Part shown: positions 1 to 9,171 of the stretch, piece after piece
How the letters are laid out: every line of letters starts with the position of its first letter
Position numbering within the stretch: the stretch's first letter is position 1
NCBI GenBank assembly: GCA_903845365.1
Contig: CAIMXI010000177.1
Span: forward strand, 1 to 33,801
Source of the DNA: an uncultured Geobacteraceae bacterium
Lineage (GTDB): Bacteria; Desulfobacterota; Desulfuromonadia; Geobacterales; Pseudopelobacteraceae
DNA: 33,801 nucleotides
Direction of reading: 5' to 3'
Translations under genes and position numbers: made by a program
The notes under the pieces: model-generated
What the model was told of the DNA's origin: nothing
Database searches by the model: none
Seen by the model: only the letters and a program-made list of their open reading frames with translations

Positions 1-2989
1 CAAGTTTCATCCCCTCGCGGCGCTTCATTTCGGCAAAATCGATCAGGATGATCGAGTTTCGCACAATGATGCCGGCCAGGGCAATGAAACCGATCATGGA
101 TGTCGCGGTAAAAAACGCCCCGAACAGAGCGTGCCCAGGCAAGATTCCGATCAGGGTCAGCGGAATCGGCGCCATTATGACAAGCGGTGTGGTGAAATCC
201 TTGAACCAGGCCACCACCAGAATATAGATCAGCACCATGACCGCCCCGAAGGCGATGCCGAGATCGCGAAATACTTCATAGGTGATGTGCCACTCTCCAT
301 CCCATTTCATGCCGATATGTTCCTCGCTCCAGGGCTGGCGCGATGCCAGAACTTCAATCTTCTGCCCATCCGGTGTGGCAATGGCGTCAATTTCTTTCTG
401 CATTTTCAAAATAGCGTAGACCGGAGCTTCAATCTGCCCCGCCACATCAGCGATAACATAGACGACATTCTTGAGATTTTTTCGATAGAGAGTTTTTTCC
501 TCGTTCGTTGTCTTAATTTTAACCAGTTGTGACAGCGGTACATTCCCCTTTGCGCCTGGAACATAGATCGATGAGAGCGCCGTAGCAGAACTGCGCTGTC
601 CGATCGGGAGACGTAAATTAATCGACACCGGCTCTTTTTCCTTAGGCAGGTGCAACAGCCCGGCGCTATCCCCTTCCAGTGCAATACGCAATGTTTTCGC
701 CACATCTTCCACGGCAACTCCGGAGAGCGCCGCTTTTTCCTGGTCGACAACAAAGGTCAGTTTGGCCTGATCATCTTCACGATACCAGTCAACATCTACC
801 ACTCCTGGCGTTTTTGCTAAAATCGCCTTGACTTTGGCAGCTATTCCGGCTCTGGCAGCATCCTCCGGGCCGTAAATTTCCGCCACCAGTGTTGCCAGAA
901 CAGGTGGACCTGGTGGTATCTCGGCAATTTTGACCCGTGCGCCGTATTTGTCAGCGATGGCCTTGAGCAGTGGCCTGATACGTTTGGCAATAGCGTGAGA
1001 TTGATCTTTGCGTTCATCCTTGGGAAGCAGATTGACCTGAATATCGGCCAGGCTGGATCCTTTACGCAGGTAGTAATGCCGCACCAGGCCGTTGAAGTTG
1101 AACGGGGCGCTGGTACCGATGTACGCCTGGAAGTCTGTCACTTCAGCTACAGTCCGCAGCGCATCTCCCATCTCCCTGGTTATGCGGGCGGTCTGCTCGA
1201 GCGGAGTACCGTCCGGTGCGTCGATTATAACCTGCAGTTCGTTCTTGTTGTCGAACGGCAGCATTTTAACCGTCACCGCCTTGAAATAGATCAGCGAGCA
1301 GGAGAGGAGCAGCAGGGCAACCACGCCTGCCAGGAAGCCGTAGCGCAGCCCTTTCTCATGAATCAGGCGCCCCATCCAGCGACGATAGAAGGCGGTCAAC
1401 CTGGAATCCTCCGGCTCTGCACGAGTGCCGTGATGTGACTCCCCTTTCATAAAGCGAAAGGCAAAGTATGGCGTAACTATAAACGCTATCAGCATAGAAA
1501 ATAGCATCGCCATACTGGCTCCGACAGGAATCGGCCGCATATAGGGGCCCATCAGCCCGCCGACAAAACCCATCGGCAAGATGGAGGCAATGACAGCAAA
1601 AGTGGCCAGAATGGTCGGGTTGCCAATCTCGTCCACCGCTTTGATCGCCGCATCAAGGGGCTTCATAATGGTGGTTGTAAAATAGCGGTGGATGTTTTCG
1701 ACCACGACAATAGCATCATCCACCAGTATCCCGATCGAGAAGATCAGCGCAAACAATGTGATGCGGTTCAGAGTGTAGCCGATCAGATAAAAAATCAGCA
1801 TCGTCAGCGCCAGAGTGACCGGTATGGCGATAGCCGCCACAGCTCCGGCGCGCCACCCCATGAATAGTGCAATCAGGATGGTGACCGAAATCGCCGCCAG
1901 GAACATATGGAAGAGCAGTTCATTGTTCTTCTCCCGAGCCGTTTCACCGTAGTTGCGGGTTACCGTCACCTGCACATCAGACGGGATGACCTTGCCTTTC
2001 AGCGACTCAACTTTTTTGACCAGATCTTCTGCAACCCAGGTGGCATTTGCCCCTTTGCGCTTGGCGACCGAGATAGTTACTGCCGGATAATCAACCTTTT
2101 GTGATAACCCTTTTCTGGCTATCTTCTCCTTGCGCTCTGCAGGCCCCATACCCATGAACACGTAATCTGCCGGTTCACTGAGAGCATCTTCCACACTGGC
2201 AACATCGGCCAGATAAACCGGCCTGCCATTATGGACGTTTACTACCAGGCGTTTGACCGCTTCGGCGGAGGTAAGAAATCCGCCCGTATCAACCAGCATC
2301 TCTTTGCTGCCGCTGGAAAAACTACCGGACGGCAGGGAAGCGTTACCCTTCTGTAGTGCCCCGACGATCTGCAGAGGCGATAAACCATACCCTGCCAGAC
2401 GGGGGGCATCCAGCGTAACGCGCAACTGGCGGGAGAGCCCGCCTATTATGGTTGTCTCGGCGCTGTTCTCACTCTTCTTCAGTTCGTCGGCAACTTCACC
2501 TGCCAATGCTCTGAGAGTGCCGTGGTCATAACGTTCTGACCAGAGCGTCAACGCCAGAATCGGTACGTCGTCAATCGATTTCGGCACCACAAGCGGCTCG
2601 CTTGCTCCGGCAGGAAGGATGGTACGGTTACTCATGATCTTGTTGTAGAGCTTGACCAGCGACTCTTCCATCGGCTGGCCAACCAGGAAGCGTACCGTAA
2701 TTATTCCCATGCCGGGACGGCTCATGGAGTAAAGGTACTCTACCCCTTTAAGTTCCCACAATTTGGCCTCAAACGGCTTGACTACCCTTTCCTGCACTTC
2801 CTGAGGCGATGAGCCGGGCATAGGCAAATAGATGTCCACCATCGGCACGACGATCTGCGGCTCTTCTTCACGCGGGGTCATCTTTACGGCGAATAGACCA
2901 AGAAGCAGCGATGCGCCGACAATAAGAGGAGTCAGTTTCGAGTTAATAAAGGCGCGCGCTATTTTTCCGGCAAACCCGAGGTTTTCCAT
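1..2989 (-). CDS. RND efflux transporter permease subunit (partial, C-terminus beyond left edge)
   Basis: Inner-membrane proton-driven pump of the RND superfamily (AcrB/CzcA type), the motor of a tripartite efflux system. About 996 residues are visible and the frame stays open to base 1. An N-terminal membrane segment is followed by MTPREEEPQ, common in this subgroup. The TM4 motif [20 protein letters not shown] carries the paired Asp of the proton relay, and the C-terminal [20 protein letters not shown] segment matches the second half. Large periplasmic loops lie between the two halves. The start ATG (2987-2989) is only 3 bp after the adaptor stop, and GGAG of its ribosome site overlaps that stop, so translation is coupled. 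Family membership is clear. Substrate is unknown: the local neighbours do not show whether it exports metals or organic compounds. Probably some tens of residues are missing. Confidence 0.93.
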   Translation of the reverse strand, partial: MENLGFAGKIARAFINSKLTPLIVGASLLLGLFAVKMTPREEEPQIVVPMVDIYLPMPGSSPQEVQERVVKPFEAKLWELKGVEYLYSMSRPGMGIITVRFLVGQPMEESLVKLYNKIMSNRTILPAGASEPLVVPKSIDDVPILALTLWSERYDHGTLRALAGEVADELKKSENSAETTIIGGLSRQLRVTLDAPRLAGYGLSPLQIVGALQKGNASLPSGSFSSGSKEMLVDTGGFLTSAEAVKRLVVNVHNGRPVYLADVASVEDALSEPADYVFMGMGPAERKEKIARKGLSQKVDYPAVTISVAKRKGANATWVAEDLVKKVESLKGKVIPSDVQVTVTRNYGETAREKNNELLFHMFLAAISVTILIALFMGWRAGAVAAIAIPVTLALTMLIFYLIGYTLNRITLFALIFSIGILVDDAIVVVENIHRYFTTTIMKPLDAAIKAVDEIGNPTILATFAVIASILPMGFVGGLMGPYMRPIPVGASMAMLFSMLIAFIVTPYFAFRFMKGESHHGTRAEPEDSRLTAFYRRWMGRLIHEKGLRYGFLAGVVALLLLSCSLIYFKAVTVKMLPFDNKNELQVIIDAPDGTPLEQTARITREMGDALRTVAEVTDFQAYIGTSAPFNFNGLVRHYYLRKGSSLADIQVNLLPKDERKDQSHAIAKRIRPLLKAIADKYGARVKIAEIPPGPPVLATLVAEIYGPEDAARAGIAAKVKAILAKTPGVVDVDWYREDDQAKLTFVVDQEKAALSGVAVEDVAKTLRIALEGDSAGLLHLPKEKEPVSINLRLPIGQRSSATALSSIYVPGAKGNVPLSQLVKIKTTNEEKTLYRKNLKNVVYVIADVAGQIEAPVYAILKMQKEIDAIATPDGQKIEVLASRQPWSEEHIGMKWDGEWHITYEVFRDLGIAFGAVMVLIYILVVAWFKDFTTPLVIMAPIPLTLIGILPGHALFGAFFTATSMIGFIALAGIIVRNSIILIDFAEMKRREGMKL

Positions 2990-2992
2990 GGG

Positions 2993-4108
2993 CTACTCCA
3001 CCTTTGCCGCTTCAGTAATCTTCTCCATACCGGTTACAACTATGCGATCACCGTCTGACAGACCGGAAAGTATTTCGCATCTTTCACTCATCTCTCTTCC
3101 CACTTTGACCAGCCGTATATGCGCGATGTTCTCTTTGTCTACTGTCCAGACGGAAGTCAGTGCTCCTCGTTCAACAACCGCCTTTTTTGGCACGGAGATG
3201 CCATTCAGAGAAGAACCAAGAGTAATCGAGCCACGACCAAACATCCCGGATTTGAGACCGTTCTGATTTAACGGTATCTTGGCCACAAAGGTACGACTGG
3301 CCGGATCTGCGGTTGGCACAATCTCGGCAATTTTAGCAGCAAATGAGCTGCCAAACGCATCAACTGTTACCTGCAACGGCGTCCCAGGCTTCACTTTTGT
3401 TGCCAGGCTTTCCGGAAGAGCAAGCTCCAGCTGATAGCTTCCTTCATCTTCGATAGTCATGAGCGGCTGCCCCGGAAATACCGTGGCACCGAGATCTGCC
3501 GGTTTACTGGTTATTACTCCTGATATCGGGGCGTTGATTCGGGTATAGTCTGACATGGCGCTGGAAGCCTTAGCCCCTTCCTGCGCCTGTTTAAGTCTCG
3601 ATTCTGCACGGGCAACAGCTTGTGCGGCAACCTCCTTTTCGGTCTGCCTGATATCAAATTCCTGACGGCTGACCGCCTGTTCATTATAGAGGTTCTGATA
3701 GCGGTCAAAAGTTGAGTCAGCCAGTTTTTTGCGTGATTGCGCTTCGTCAACTCCGCGACGAGCCTCATCGATACCGGCAGTTGCCACAGATGCTGTGAAC
3801 TGGTTTTCCTGCGCATCAAGTTGCGCCAGCAGTTGTCCTTTTTTTACCCGATCCCCTTCACGGACGCGCAGCACGCTGATAGTTCCCGGAATACGGGTAG
3901 AAACCATGGCACTGGTGCGGGCACGTACGCTGCCAACGACATCAAGCAGTTCAGGAATGACTGTACTTTTGACTGTTTCCAGAGTCACCCCTTTGACCGT
4001 TACTACCGGTATATTTTCGGTTTTGCCAGCTTCATGCTTGTTTGAACAACCGGTACCGGCAAGGGCAACAGTCAACAGAGCCACAATATAAAAGCCAATT
4101 TTCCTCAT
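2993..4108 (-). CDS. RND efflux periplasmic adaptor (membrane fusion) lipoprotein
   Basis: Periplasmic adaptor linking the RND pump to the outer-membrane channel. It has 371 residues, usual for the HlyD/MFP family. The N-terminus is a lipoprotein signal with lipobox LAGTGC (Cys21), so the mature protein should be anchored to the inner membrane. Next come the biotinyl-lipoyl half motif (RIPGTISVLRVREGDRVKKGQLLAQLD), an alpha-helical hairpin rich in Ala, Glu and Gln (about residues 105-180), the second lipoyl half (APISGVITSKPADLGATVFPGQ) and beta-barrel plus membrane-proximal domains. Its ATG overlaps the TolC-like stop by 4 bp (ATGA), and the permease starts 3 bp after its own stop. The three genes therefore form one translationally coupled operon. 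Substrate cannot be read from the sequence. Confidence 0.93.
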   Translation of the reverse strand: MRKIGFYIVALLTVALAGTGCSNKHEAGKTENIPVVTVKGVTLETVKSTVIPELLDVVGSVRARTSAMVSTRIPGTISVLRVREGDRVKKGQLLAQLDAQENQFTASVATAGIDEARRGVDEAQSRKKLADSTFDRYQNLYNEQAVSRQEFDIRQTEKEVAAQAVARAESRLKQAQEGAKASSAMSDYTRINAPISGVITSKPADLGATVFPGQPLMTIEDEGSYQLELALPESLATKVKPGTPLQVTVDAFGSSFAAKIAEIVPTADPASRTFVAKIPLNQNGLKSGMFGRGSITLGSSLNGISVPKKAVVERGALTSVWTVDKENIAHIRLVKVGREMSERCEILSGLSDGDRIVVTGMEKITEAAKVE

Positions 4109-5445
4109 TTCAGCATCTCCTTCACAAATGTTCCCGTCATATAATAGACTCTTCCACCGGCCAGCGCATAGCCTGCCCGGGTCTCCACCAGATTTGCCCG
4201 CGCCTGGTTGAGAGCGGTCTGGGCATCAAGCAGCTCTACCATGGTTGCCAGAGAATTTTCGTACCGTTTGGTGAGAAGCCGGACTGTTTCCTCGGCATCT
4301 TGTACTACGTTTCCGGCAATTTCCAGATGTTTGCCTGCTTCTGTGCGCCGGATATAACTCTCTTTAAGTTGGTATCTGATCTCTTTTGCTGTCGATTCCA
4401 GAATCTCGCGGGCGGCTGACTGTCCGGAGAGTGCCCGCCGTCGTTCGCTGTTGGTGCGAAATCCGTCAAATATCTGCCATTTAAGAGAGATCCCTGCACT
4501 CCAGGCTTCATTATCCGAGGTAAATGGAGCATCTTTGGCGTTCAACTGATATGAGGCAAAGGCACCCACCGTCGGTAAGTACTCACTCTGTGCGAGCCTG
4601 AGGGCCGCGTCAGACTTTTCGATATCGGTATGAGACTGTTTGATTTCAACCCGATTCAGAAGAGCTTCGTTGATAATCTGGTCACTCATGTCAGGAACTG
4701 CGATGCTGTCCAGCACCCCTGATACTTCACAGGTTTTGTCTTCAGGCAGTCCGATCAACCGTGTCAGTCTCATCTGCGCCAGTGTCAGGTCATTACGTGC
4801 GGTGATCAACTGTTGTTCAACCGTGGCAAAATGTGTCCGGGAGCGTAGTTCATCCGATTTAAGACCGATACCGGTTGATGTTCTTACAGTTGCCAGACGC
4901 ATATTCTCGCGGGCATTGGCAAGGGCTTTATCAGCGGCATCTAACCAGGCGATAGCCTTTTGCACTTCAAGATAGCTCTGGAACACCTGGAAGGCAATGC
5001 CTTGACGGACAGTTTCGAGTTGCAATGCTGATTTTTGGAAATCTTTCACAGCCAACTCTTTCATTGGAGCAAGAGACGGAGCGAACAAAGGCTGCTGAAC
5101 TGACAGGGCGGTTTTGAAATCGTGTGCTGCAGAGGGGTTATTGAGGTTGCTGATCTGGAAATCGTTCTGGGTAAAACGTCCCTCGTCGAGCTTCATCATG
5201 AAGGTGTTAGTCGGCGAGTTTGACCCAATCAGGGTTTCTTCCAGTGAGACGGCAGGCAAGTAGCGCGAATTGGCACTCTGAATACCCTGAGAAGCCGCTT
5301 GCGAAGTAAATCTGGCCGCCTTAATCTGGTTGTTGCCCTCGAGAGCCATGCTGATAGCGTCTTTTATTGACAACTTCAGCGGTTCAGCACCGGCTGTTGC
5401 AACAGAAAACAGTAGAACTGCACTAAAAATCAGTAGACGAGTCAT
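4105..5445 (-). CDS. TolC family outer-membrane efflux protein
   Basis: Outer-membrane channel of the tripartite pump. It has 446 residues from the chosen start, with a signal peptide MTRLLIFSAVLLFSVATAGA and then two repeated OEP units of long amphipathic helices, as expected for a TolC-type trimer. The open frame extends 27 codons further upstream to 5526. I start at ATG 5443-5445 because it has a strong GGAGGGG site 6 bases upstream and opens directly on the signal peptide. The longer start would place the promoter inside the gene. It is first in the operon with adaptor and permease and overlaps the adaptor start by 4 bp. Confidence 0.9.
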   Translation of the reverse strand: MTRLLIFSAVLLFSVATAGAEPLKLSIKDAISMALEGNNQIKAARFTSQAASQGIQSANSRYLPAVSLEETLIGSNSPTNTFMMKLDEGRFTQNDFQISNLNNPSAAHDFKTALSVQQPLFAPSLAPMKELAVKDFQKSALQLETVRQGIAFQVFQSYLEVQKAIAWLDAADKALANARENMRLATVRTSTGIGLKSDELRSRTHFATVEQQLITARNDLTLAQMRLTRLIGLPEDKTCEVSGVLDSIAVPDMSDQIINEALLNRVEIKQSHTDIEKSDAALRLAQSEYLPTVGAFASYQLNAKDAPFTSDNEAWSAGISLKWQIFDGFRTNSERRRALSGQSAAREILESTAKEIRYQLKESYIRRTEAGKHLEIAGNVVQDAEETVRLLTKRYENSLATMVELLDAQTALNQARANLVETRAGYALAGGRVYYMTGTFVKEMLK

Positions 5446-5467
5446 ATCCCCTCCAATAATACTAATA

Positions 5468-5495
5468 ACTATATATATAAAAACTATTATGTCAA
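5468..5495 (-). promoter_or_regulatory. sigma70-type promoter of the efflux operon
   Basis: On the minus strand, TTGACA (5490-5495, perfect -35) is followed after 16 bp by TATAGT (5468-5473, 5 of 6 to the -10 consensus). The predicted transcript start near 5461 leaves a leader of about 16 bases before the ATG at 5445. The spacer is an AT-rich run. No repressor gene lies beside it in the window. Confidence 0.6.
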
Positions 5496-5552
5496 TAAAA
5501 ATCCGTCCATAGTTCGACTTTGTCACATTACGTCACGTAGTGACTGATTGAT

Positions 5553-5577
5553 GGTAGCCCGGCGTTTTAACGCCGGG
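5553..5577 (+). repeat. REP palindrome, left unit
   Basis: A GGTAG head (5553-5557) is followed by CCCGGCGTTTTAACGCCGGG (5558-5577), a perfect 20-bp palindrome. The layout (GTAG tetranucleotide on the 5' side of a GC-rich hairpin) is that of bacterial REP sequences. Confidence 0.7.
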
Positions 5578-5636
5578 ATCGAAGCAGAATAGTCTTTTCG
5601 TCACGTACGTGACGAATGATATTATGGCATTTGAAT

Positions 5637-5661
5637 CCGGGGAATGAATTCCCCGGCTACC
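5637..5661 (-). repeat. REP palindrome, right unit (inverted)
   Basis: On the minus strand, a GGTAG head (5657-5661) leads into a near-palindrome CCGGGGAATTCATTCCCCGG (5637-5656). Its stem sequence differs from the left unit while the head and flanking GATGGTAGCC are shared, so the two units are related but not recent copies. Confidence 0.7.
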
Positions 5662-5716
5662 ATCAGTCTGTCCCTACGGGACTAAAACGTAATGTGACAA
5701 AGTAGAAATAGGTCAT

Positions 5717-5762
5717 AAAAGAAAAACGCCCGCTGAGAAGCTGTCTCAAGTGGGCGGTTTAT
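5717..5762 (-). terminator. intrinsic terminator after the GspE/PilB-like gene
   Basis: On the minus strand an imperfect stem pairs CCGCCCACTTGAGA with TCTCAGCGGGCG around a short CAGCT loop and is followed by a T-rich run (GTTTTTCTTTT). It lies about 20 bp past the ATPase stop codon and just before the REP element. Confidence 0.75.
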
Positions 5763-5782
5763 AAGATTTTTCAGCTAAATTG

Positions 5783-7717
5783 CTATTTAATGCAGACTCG
5801 CCGGATTTCATGGATATCGGTAAGACCGCCAAATACCTTAAGAATTCCATCCTGTTTAAGAGTAGTCATACCGTCACGGGCGGTCTGCGCACGAATATCA
5901 TCCGCATCGGCGCGATGTTTTATAAGCGTTTTCAATTCGTTTGTACATTCAAGCACTTCATGGATACCGAGTCGGCCTTGATAGCCGCTTCTACCGCAAC
6001 TAGAGCATCCAATCGCCTTATACATGGCTATATTTTCTAAAGTTAGGCCGGTGATGGCAAATGCTTCACTGCCATATTCAGACGTCAACTCTTCGAATTC
6101 GGCTTCTGTGGGATAATAGCGCTCCTTACAATGCTTACAGAGTCGACGTCCAAGCCGCTGTGCCAGAATGCAGACGAGAGAATCTGAAAAGCTGTAAGGG
6201 TCAAGACCCATTTCGAGTAGACGGGTGATTGTTTCCGGCGCTGAATTTGTGTGAAGCGTGGAAAAAACAAGATGCCCTGTCAAAGACGCCTCAACCGCAG
6301 TACTGGCGGTTTCTTCGTCGCGCATCTCGCCGACCATTATGACATCGGGGTCAAGTCGGAGAAATGAGCGCAGTGCAGCGGCGAAGGTAAACCCGATGCG
6401 CGGATTCACCTGAACCTGACGCAAGCCTGCCTGGGTAATTTCTACCGGATCCTCTGCTGTCCAAATTTTGCGGTTGGGCTTATTTATCTTGGCAAGTCCG
6501 GAATGAAGGGTTGTAGTCTTGCCGGAACCTGTTGGCCCGACAACAAGAATAAGCCCATGTGGTCGTTCGAGCGATTCTTGAAAAACTCGCATATTTCTTT
6601 CAGTAAGTCCAAGATCACTAAAACTTAAAGGATCACCACTTGCGAGAATACGGATGACAACATCCTCAAGTCCGCCAACTGTCGGCATGGTTGCAACTCG
6701 AAGCTCCACATCGAGAGGACCGAATTTTTTGAAGTCTATCTTGCCATCCTGCGGTTTTCTACGTTCTGCAATATCAAGATCACCCATTATTTTGATACGC
6801 GAGGGAAGAGCAAATTTATATTTATACGGGATTTTTTGATAAACTGAACACTGACCATCAACTCGGATTCGAACTACAACATCATTTTTGCCAGGATACG
6901 GTTCGATATGAATATCAGAAGCCTTTTTCATACAGGCGTCGTAAACAATCTTGTTAACCAGCTTAACAATAACACTGTCTCTTTCAGTGACTTTCTTTGT
7001 CTCTTCCGTTATATCCGGCTCTTCTCCATCCAATGATTTGCTAAGTAGATCGACAATACTGCTAGGCCCCATATCAAAACTTACTTCTTCAGCAGAATCA
7101 GTCTTGCCGGCAATATCAACAGCATAGAGTCGTTTAAGAGAGTTGTCGATGCAGGTTTCGGTAGTGATAACAGAAATTATTTTTAACCGGATACTGTCTT
7201 CCAATTCACGAAGGTCATGCGCTTTAAGCGGATTAACCATTGCCAGGGTGAGCGTGTTACCTATTTTTGAAATTGGGATAATCCGCTGCTTTTGAGCATA
7301 GACTTTACTGATATAACTGGAAAGTTCCTGAGGGAGTTCCTTGAAGTTGATCTGTATGTACGGCATGTCATGCTGACTGGCAACTGCTTTGGCCAAACCA
7401 TCTTCATCGATATATTTTAATTGTAAAGCAGCTCTTCCAATAGGGATACTGTCTCGCTTGCTCAGATCCAAAGCGTTGTCCAGTTTTTCCTGATCAATAA
7501 GCCCCATGGCAATCAGAACATCACCAAGCTTGCGACGTTTATCCTTCTGGTCGAGAAAACTGCTGAGATCACTCTCGTGTATATGGCCGAGTTTGCACAG
7601 TAACTGACCAACCTGCTGAGATGGAAAAAGTTTCTGCAAATCCAGCGCTTCATTCAACTGTTCTTGAGTGATCAGATCATGCTCAACAAGCAATTCACCA
7701 ACTCTTTTGACAACCAT
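5783..7717 (-). CDS. GspE/PilB-family secretion or type IV pilus ATPase
   Basis: Cytoplasmic hexameric ATPase that powers pilus or pseudopilus assembly in type II secretion/type IV pilus machines. In the 647-residue reading there are two tandem N-terminal MshE-type repeats (about 8-60 and 67-125; VGELLVEHDLI and LGDVLIAMGLI), Walker A GPTGSGKT (397-404), the Asp box, Walker B around DPDVIMVGEMRD (459-470), a His box LTGHLVFSTLHTN, and the zinc-binding CxxC pairs Cys530/533 and Cys574/577. I prefer the ATG at 7715-7717 over the one at 7726: GGGAG lies 10 bases before the former but only 1 base before the latter. Two unrecognised envelope proteins lie immediately upstream. No pilin, secretin or GspF/PilC gene is nearby, so the machine it serves is unknown. 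Confidence 0.9.
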   Translation of the reverse strand: MVVKRVGELLVEHDLITQEQLNEALDLQKLFPSQQVGQLLCKLGHIHESDLSSFLDQKDKRRKLGDVLIAMGLIDQEKLDNALDLSKRDSIPIGRAALQLKYIDEDGLAKAVASQHDMPYIQINFKELPQELSSYISKVYAQKQRIIPISKIGNTLTLAMVNPLKAHDLRELEDSIRLKIISVITTETCIDNSLKRLYAVDIAGKTDSAEEVSFDMGPSSIVDLLSKSLDGEEPDITEETKKVTERDSVIVKLVNKIVYDACMKKASDIHIEPYPGKNDVVVRIRVDGQCSVYQKIPYKYKFALPSRIKIMGDLDIAERRKPQDGKIDFKKFGPLDVELRVATMPTVGGLEDVVIRILASGDPLSFSDLGLTERNMRVFQESLERPHGLILVVGPTGSGKTTTLHSGLAKINKPNRKIWTAEDPVEITQAGLRQVQVNPRIGFTFAAALRSFLRLDPDVIMVGEMRDEETASTAVEASLTGHLVFSTLHTNSAPETITRLLEMGLDPYSFSDSLVCILAQRLGRRLCKHCKERYYPTEAEFEELTSEYGSEAFAITGLTLENIAMYKAIGCSSCGRSGYQGRLGIHEVLECTNELKTLIKHRADADDIRAQTARDGMTTLKQDGILKVFGGLTDIHEIRRVCIK

Positions 7718-7737
7718 AAAACGCATGCTCCCGCAAC

Positions 7738-7778
7738 AAAAAAATAACGCTCACCCTTTGGAAAGGCATGAGCGTTAT
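7738..7778 (-). terminator. strong intrinsic terminator between the 9139-7808 gene and the ATPase
   Basis: On the minus strand ATAACGCTCA (7769-7778) pairs perfectly with TGAGCGTTAT (7744-7753). An inner CCTTT/AAAGG stem adds to it, and a run of seven T (7738-7744) follows. The T run ends about 12 bases before the first possible ATPase start codon, so this hairpin is in the leader of the ATPase gene. Confidence 0.85.
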
Positions 7779-7801
7779 AGCAGAATAATTGACAAAGTAA
7801 A
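7774..7801 (-). promoter_or_regulatory. possible ATPase promoter overlapping the terminator stem
   Basis: On the minus strand, TTTACT (7796-7801, 4 of 6) and TATAAC (7774-7779, 5 of 6) are 16 bp apart. Transcripts from here would start inside the left arm of the terminator and so could not form its hairpin. This would explain how the ATPase is expressed despite the terminator. Motif match only. Confidence 0.3.
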
Positions 7802-7807
7802 ACGGTT

Positions 7808-9139
7808 TCAGCGGTTGTTAATGGTAAACCCGCTTTCTTTCAACAGTTCCCTGACAACAGGATTCATGGGACGATCAGTCAGAAAAAGGTCTTCTCCCGA
7901 AAGGTTGGCATTGTCAAGCTTAAACCCGGACATCTGCAGCGAATATCCGGAAGAATCATCCTGCAGCAGGTTATGCTGCGCGAAGGACCCTTTTATTTTC
8001 ATACGTGAGAGTATTTTTTCCGTCACTTTACGAAAATCGTCCTCTGCCGCCAGAATGATTACGTTAAAACCACGGGTTTCCAATATTCTGAACAGGGTAT
8101 AACTTACCGGATCACCATCAAAAGTTGTAATAACATAGCGTTTTTCGCCACGTACAAAAAAACGTTCCGCTCTGACTGAAAGCGAAACTCCGTTATCAGA
8201 TGCCGGAAAAACATCAACGTGCTTATTTTTCTCCGGAAACAATGAAAATGCAGAAAGAATTGAATCCACAATCTCCGGCTGTTTTTTTACAGAGACAGAG
8301 TGGATCGTACGTGATTCCTGCGGCACGAGGGGTCTCAGCGTGGCAAACGGTTCATAGAGCAAGAACCCCCCTTTTTTAAGTAAATTCCCGATGGAGGATG
8401 GAAAAGTGGTGCGACTGTTGCTGATAACAACTACATCCTGATTAATCAGACTATCAGCTTTTTTTTCAACTTTAAAATCGGCACGTACCGTAATTTTGGG
8501 ATCGGTACCGAATTCCATGCTGAAATTTTCTTCAACAGAATAAAATCCGGCGGCTTCAAGGAGTGATGAGATAAATTTTTTCGATCCGCCCGGAAATTCA
8601 GAGACGATTCGTACTGAAGGATCTTTATCCTCAATCAAAAATTTTACAAGTGGTGGGATAGTGCCATTCTGGTCAAGAATTATGCGTCCGCCATTCATTC
8701 TGGCAAAGACAGGATAACGCTCATGGTCAAGAGAGAGCGAAAAGGTCGGCGTCTCAAATGAGAGCGGCTTTTGCTGTTCATGTTGAGGTGGGACCATCAT
8801 TTTCCAGAGAGTTTGTGTTCTGGCAACAGCTTCCTGATCAGTAAGCGCTGGAACGGGAGACTCCAGTTTAAATGATTGCCCCGGAGCATTTCCTGAAGCG
8901 TAATTACCGGATTGACCCTTCCGCAGAGGCACAGTTCCGGCAGATTTGCGCTTAACCGGTTTGGGAGTACGTTTAGCTCCAACTTGCTGAGGCTTGGTTC
9001 TCTCTTTCAAACCGGAAATAACTTGTGAATCAAGTTCAAAACGCGGATCCATAACCGCGTACAGATCGGAGACACAAAATAGCGCCATGAAAGAGATCAC
9101 GGTGATAAAGGCGACCCGGATTTGGAGAAAGAATAGCAT
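7808..9139 (-). CDS. exported or membrane-anchored protein of unknown function (443 aa)
   Basis: I do not recognise this family. The N-terminus has one hydrophobic segment (about residues 5-28, RVAFITVISFMALFCVSDLYAV), consistent with a signal peptide or anchor. A basic low-complexity linker follows (about 42-75). The rest is mixed alpha/beta with two similarly built parts: one around ARMNGGRIILDQNGTIPPLVKFLIEDK and one ending RPMNPVVRELLKESGF. No Cys-rich motif or catalytic signature stands out. It starts 32 bp after the 9172-10467 gene and ends at a strong terminator before the GspE/PilB-like ATPase. The context suggests, without proving, a role with that ATPase at the cell envelope. Confidence 0.75.
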   Translation of the reverse strand: MLFFLQIRVAFITVISFMALFCVSDLYAVMDPRFELDSQVISGLKERTKPQQVGAKRTPKPVKRKSAGTVPLRKGQSGNYASGNAPGQSFKLESPVPALTDQEAVARTQTLWKMMVPPQHEQQKPLSFETPTFSLSLDHERYPVFARMNGGRIILDQNGTIPPLVKFLIEDKDPSVRIVSEFPGGSKKFISSLLEAAGFYSVEENFSMEFGTDPKITVRADFKVEKKADSLINQDVVVISNSRTTFPSSIGNLLKKGGFLLYEPFATLRPLVPQESRTIHSVSVKKQPEIVDSILSAFSLFPEKNKHVDVFPASDNGVSLSVRAERFFVRGEKRYVITTFDGDPVSYTLFRILETRGFNVIILAAEDDFRKVTEKILSRMKIKGSFAQHNLLQDDSSGYSLQMSGFKLDNANLSGEDLFLTDRPMNPVVRELLKESGFTINNR

Positions 9140-9171
9140 TTAGTCTCCAGACTGATATTGCAGATTTGGTG

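Larger units (their letters stand above)
5517..5703. repeat. 187-bp inverted-repeat element containing two REP palindromes (BIME/MITE-like)
   Basis: The ends are a perfect 17-bp inverted repeat: ACTTTGTCACATTACGT at 5517-5533 and its reverse complement at 5687-5703. Inside each end is a small hairpin with the same form but different paired bases: GTCAC-GTA-GTGAC on the left, GTCCC-GTA-GGGAC (read inward) on the right. Then each arm has GATGGTAGCC leading into a REP palindrome (5553-5577 and 5637-5661). A 20-bp perfect palindrome, TTCGTCACGTACGTGACGAA, lies near the middle (5597-5616). It codes for nothing. The GTAG head plus palindrome is the form recognised by REP-associated Y1 transposases in general. 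No transposase gene is in the window, and no target-site duplication is visible at the ends. Confidence 0.8.

Noticed and set aside
5446-5526. 27-codon N-terminal extension of the TolC-like protein
   Set aside because: It would contain the TTGACA/TATAGT promoter, lacks a ribosome site, and pushes the signal peptide inward; ATG 5445 has GGAGGGG.
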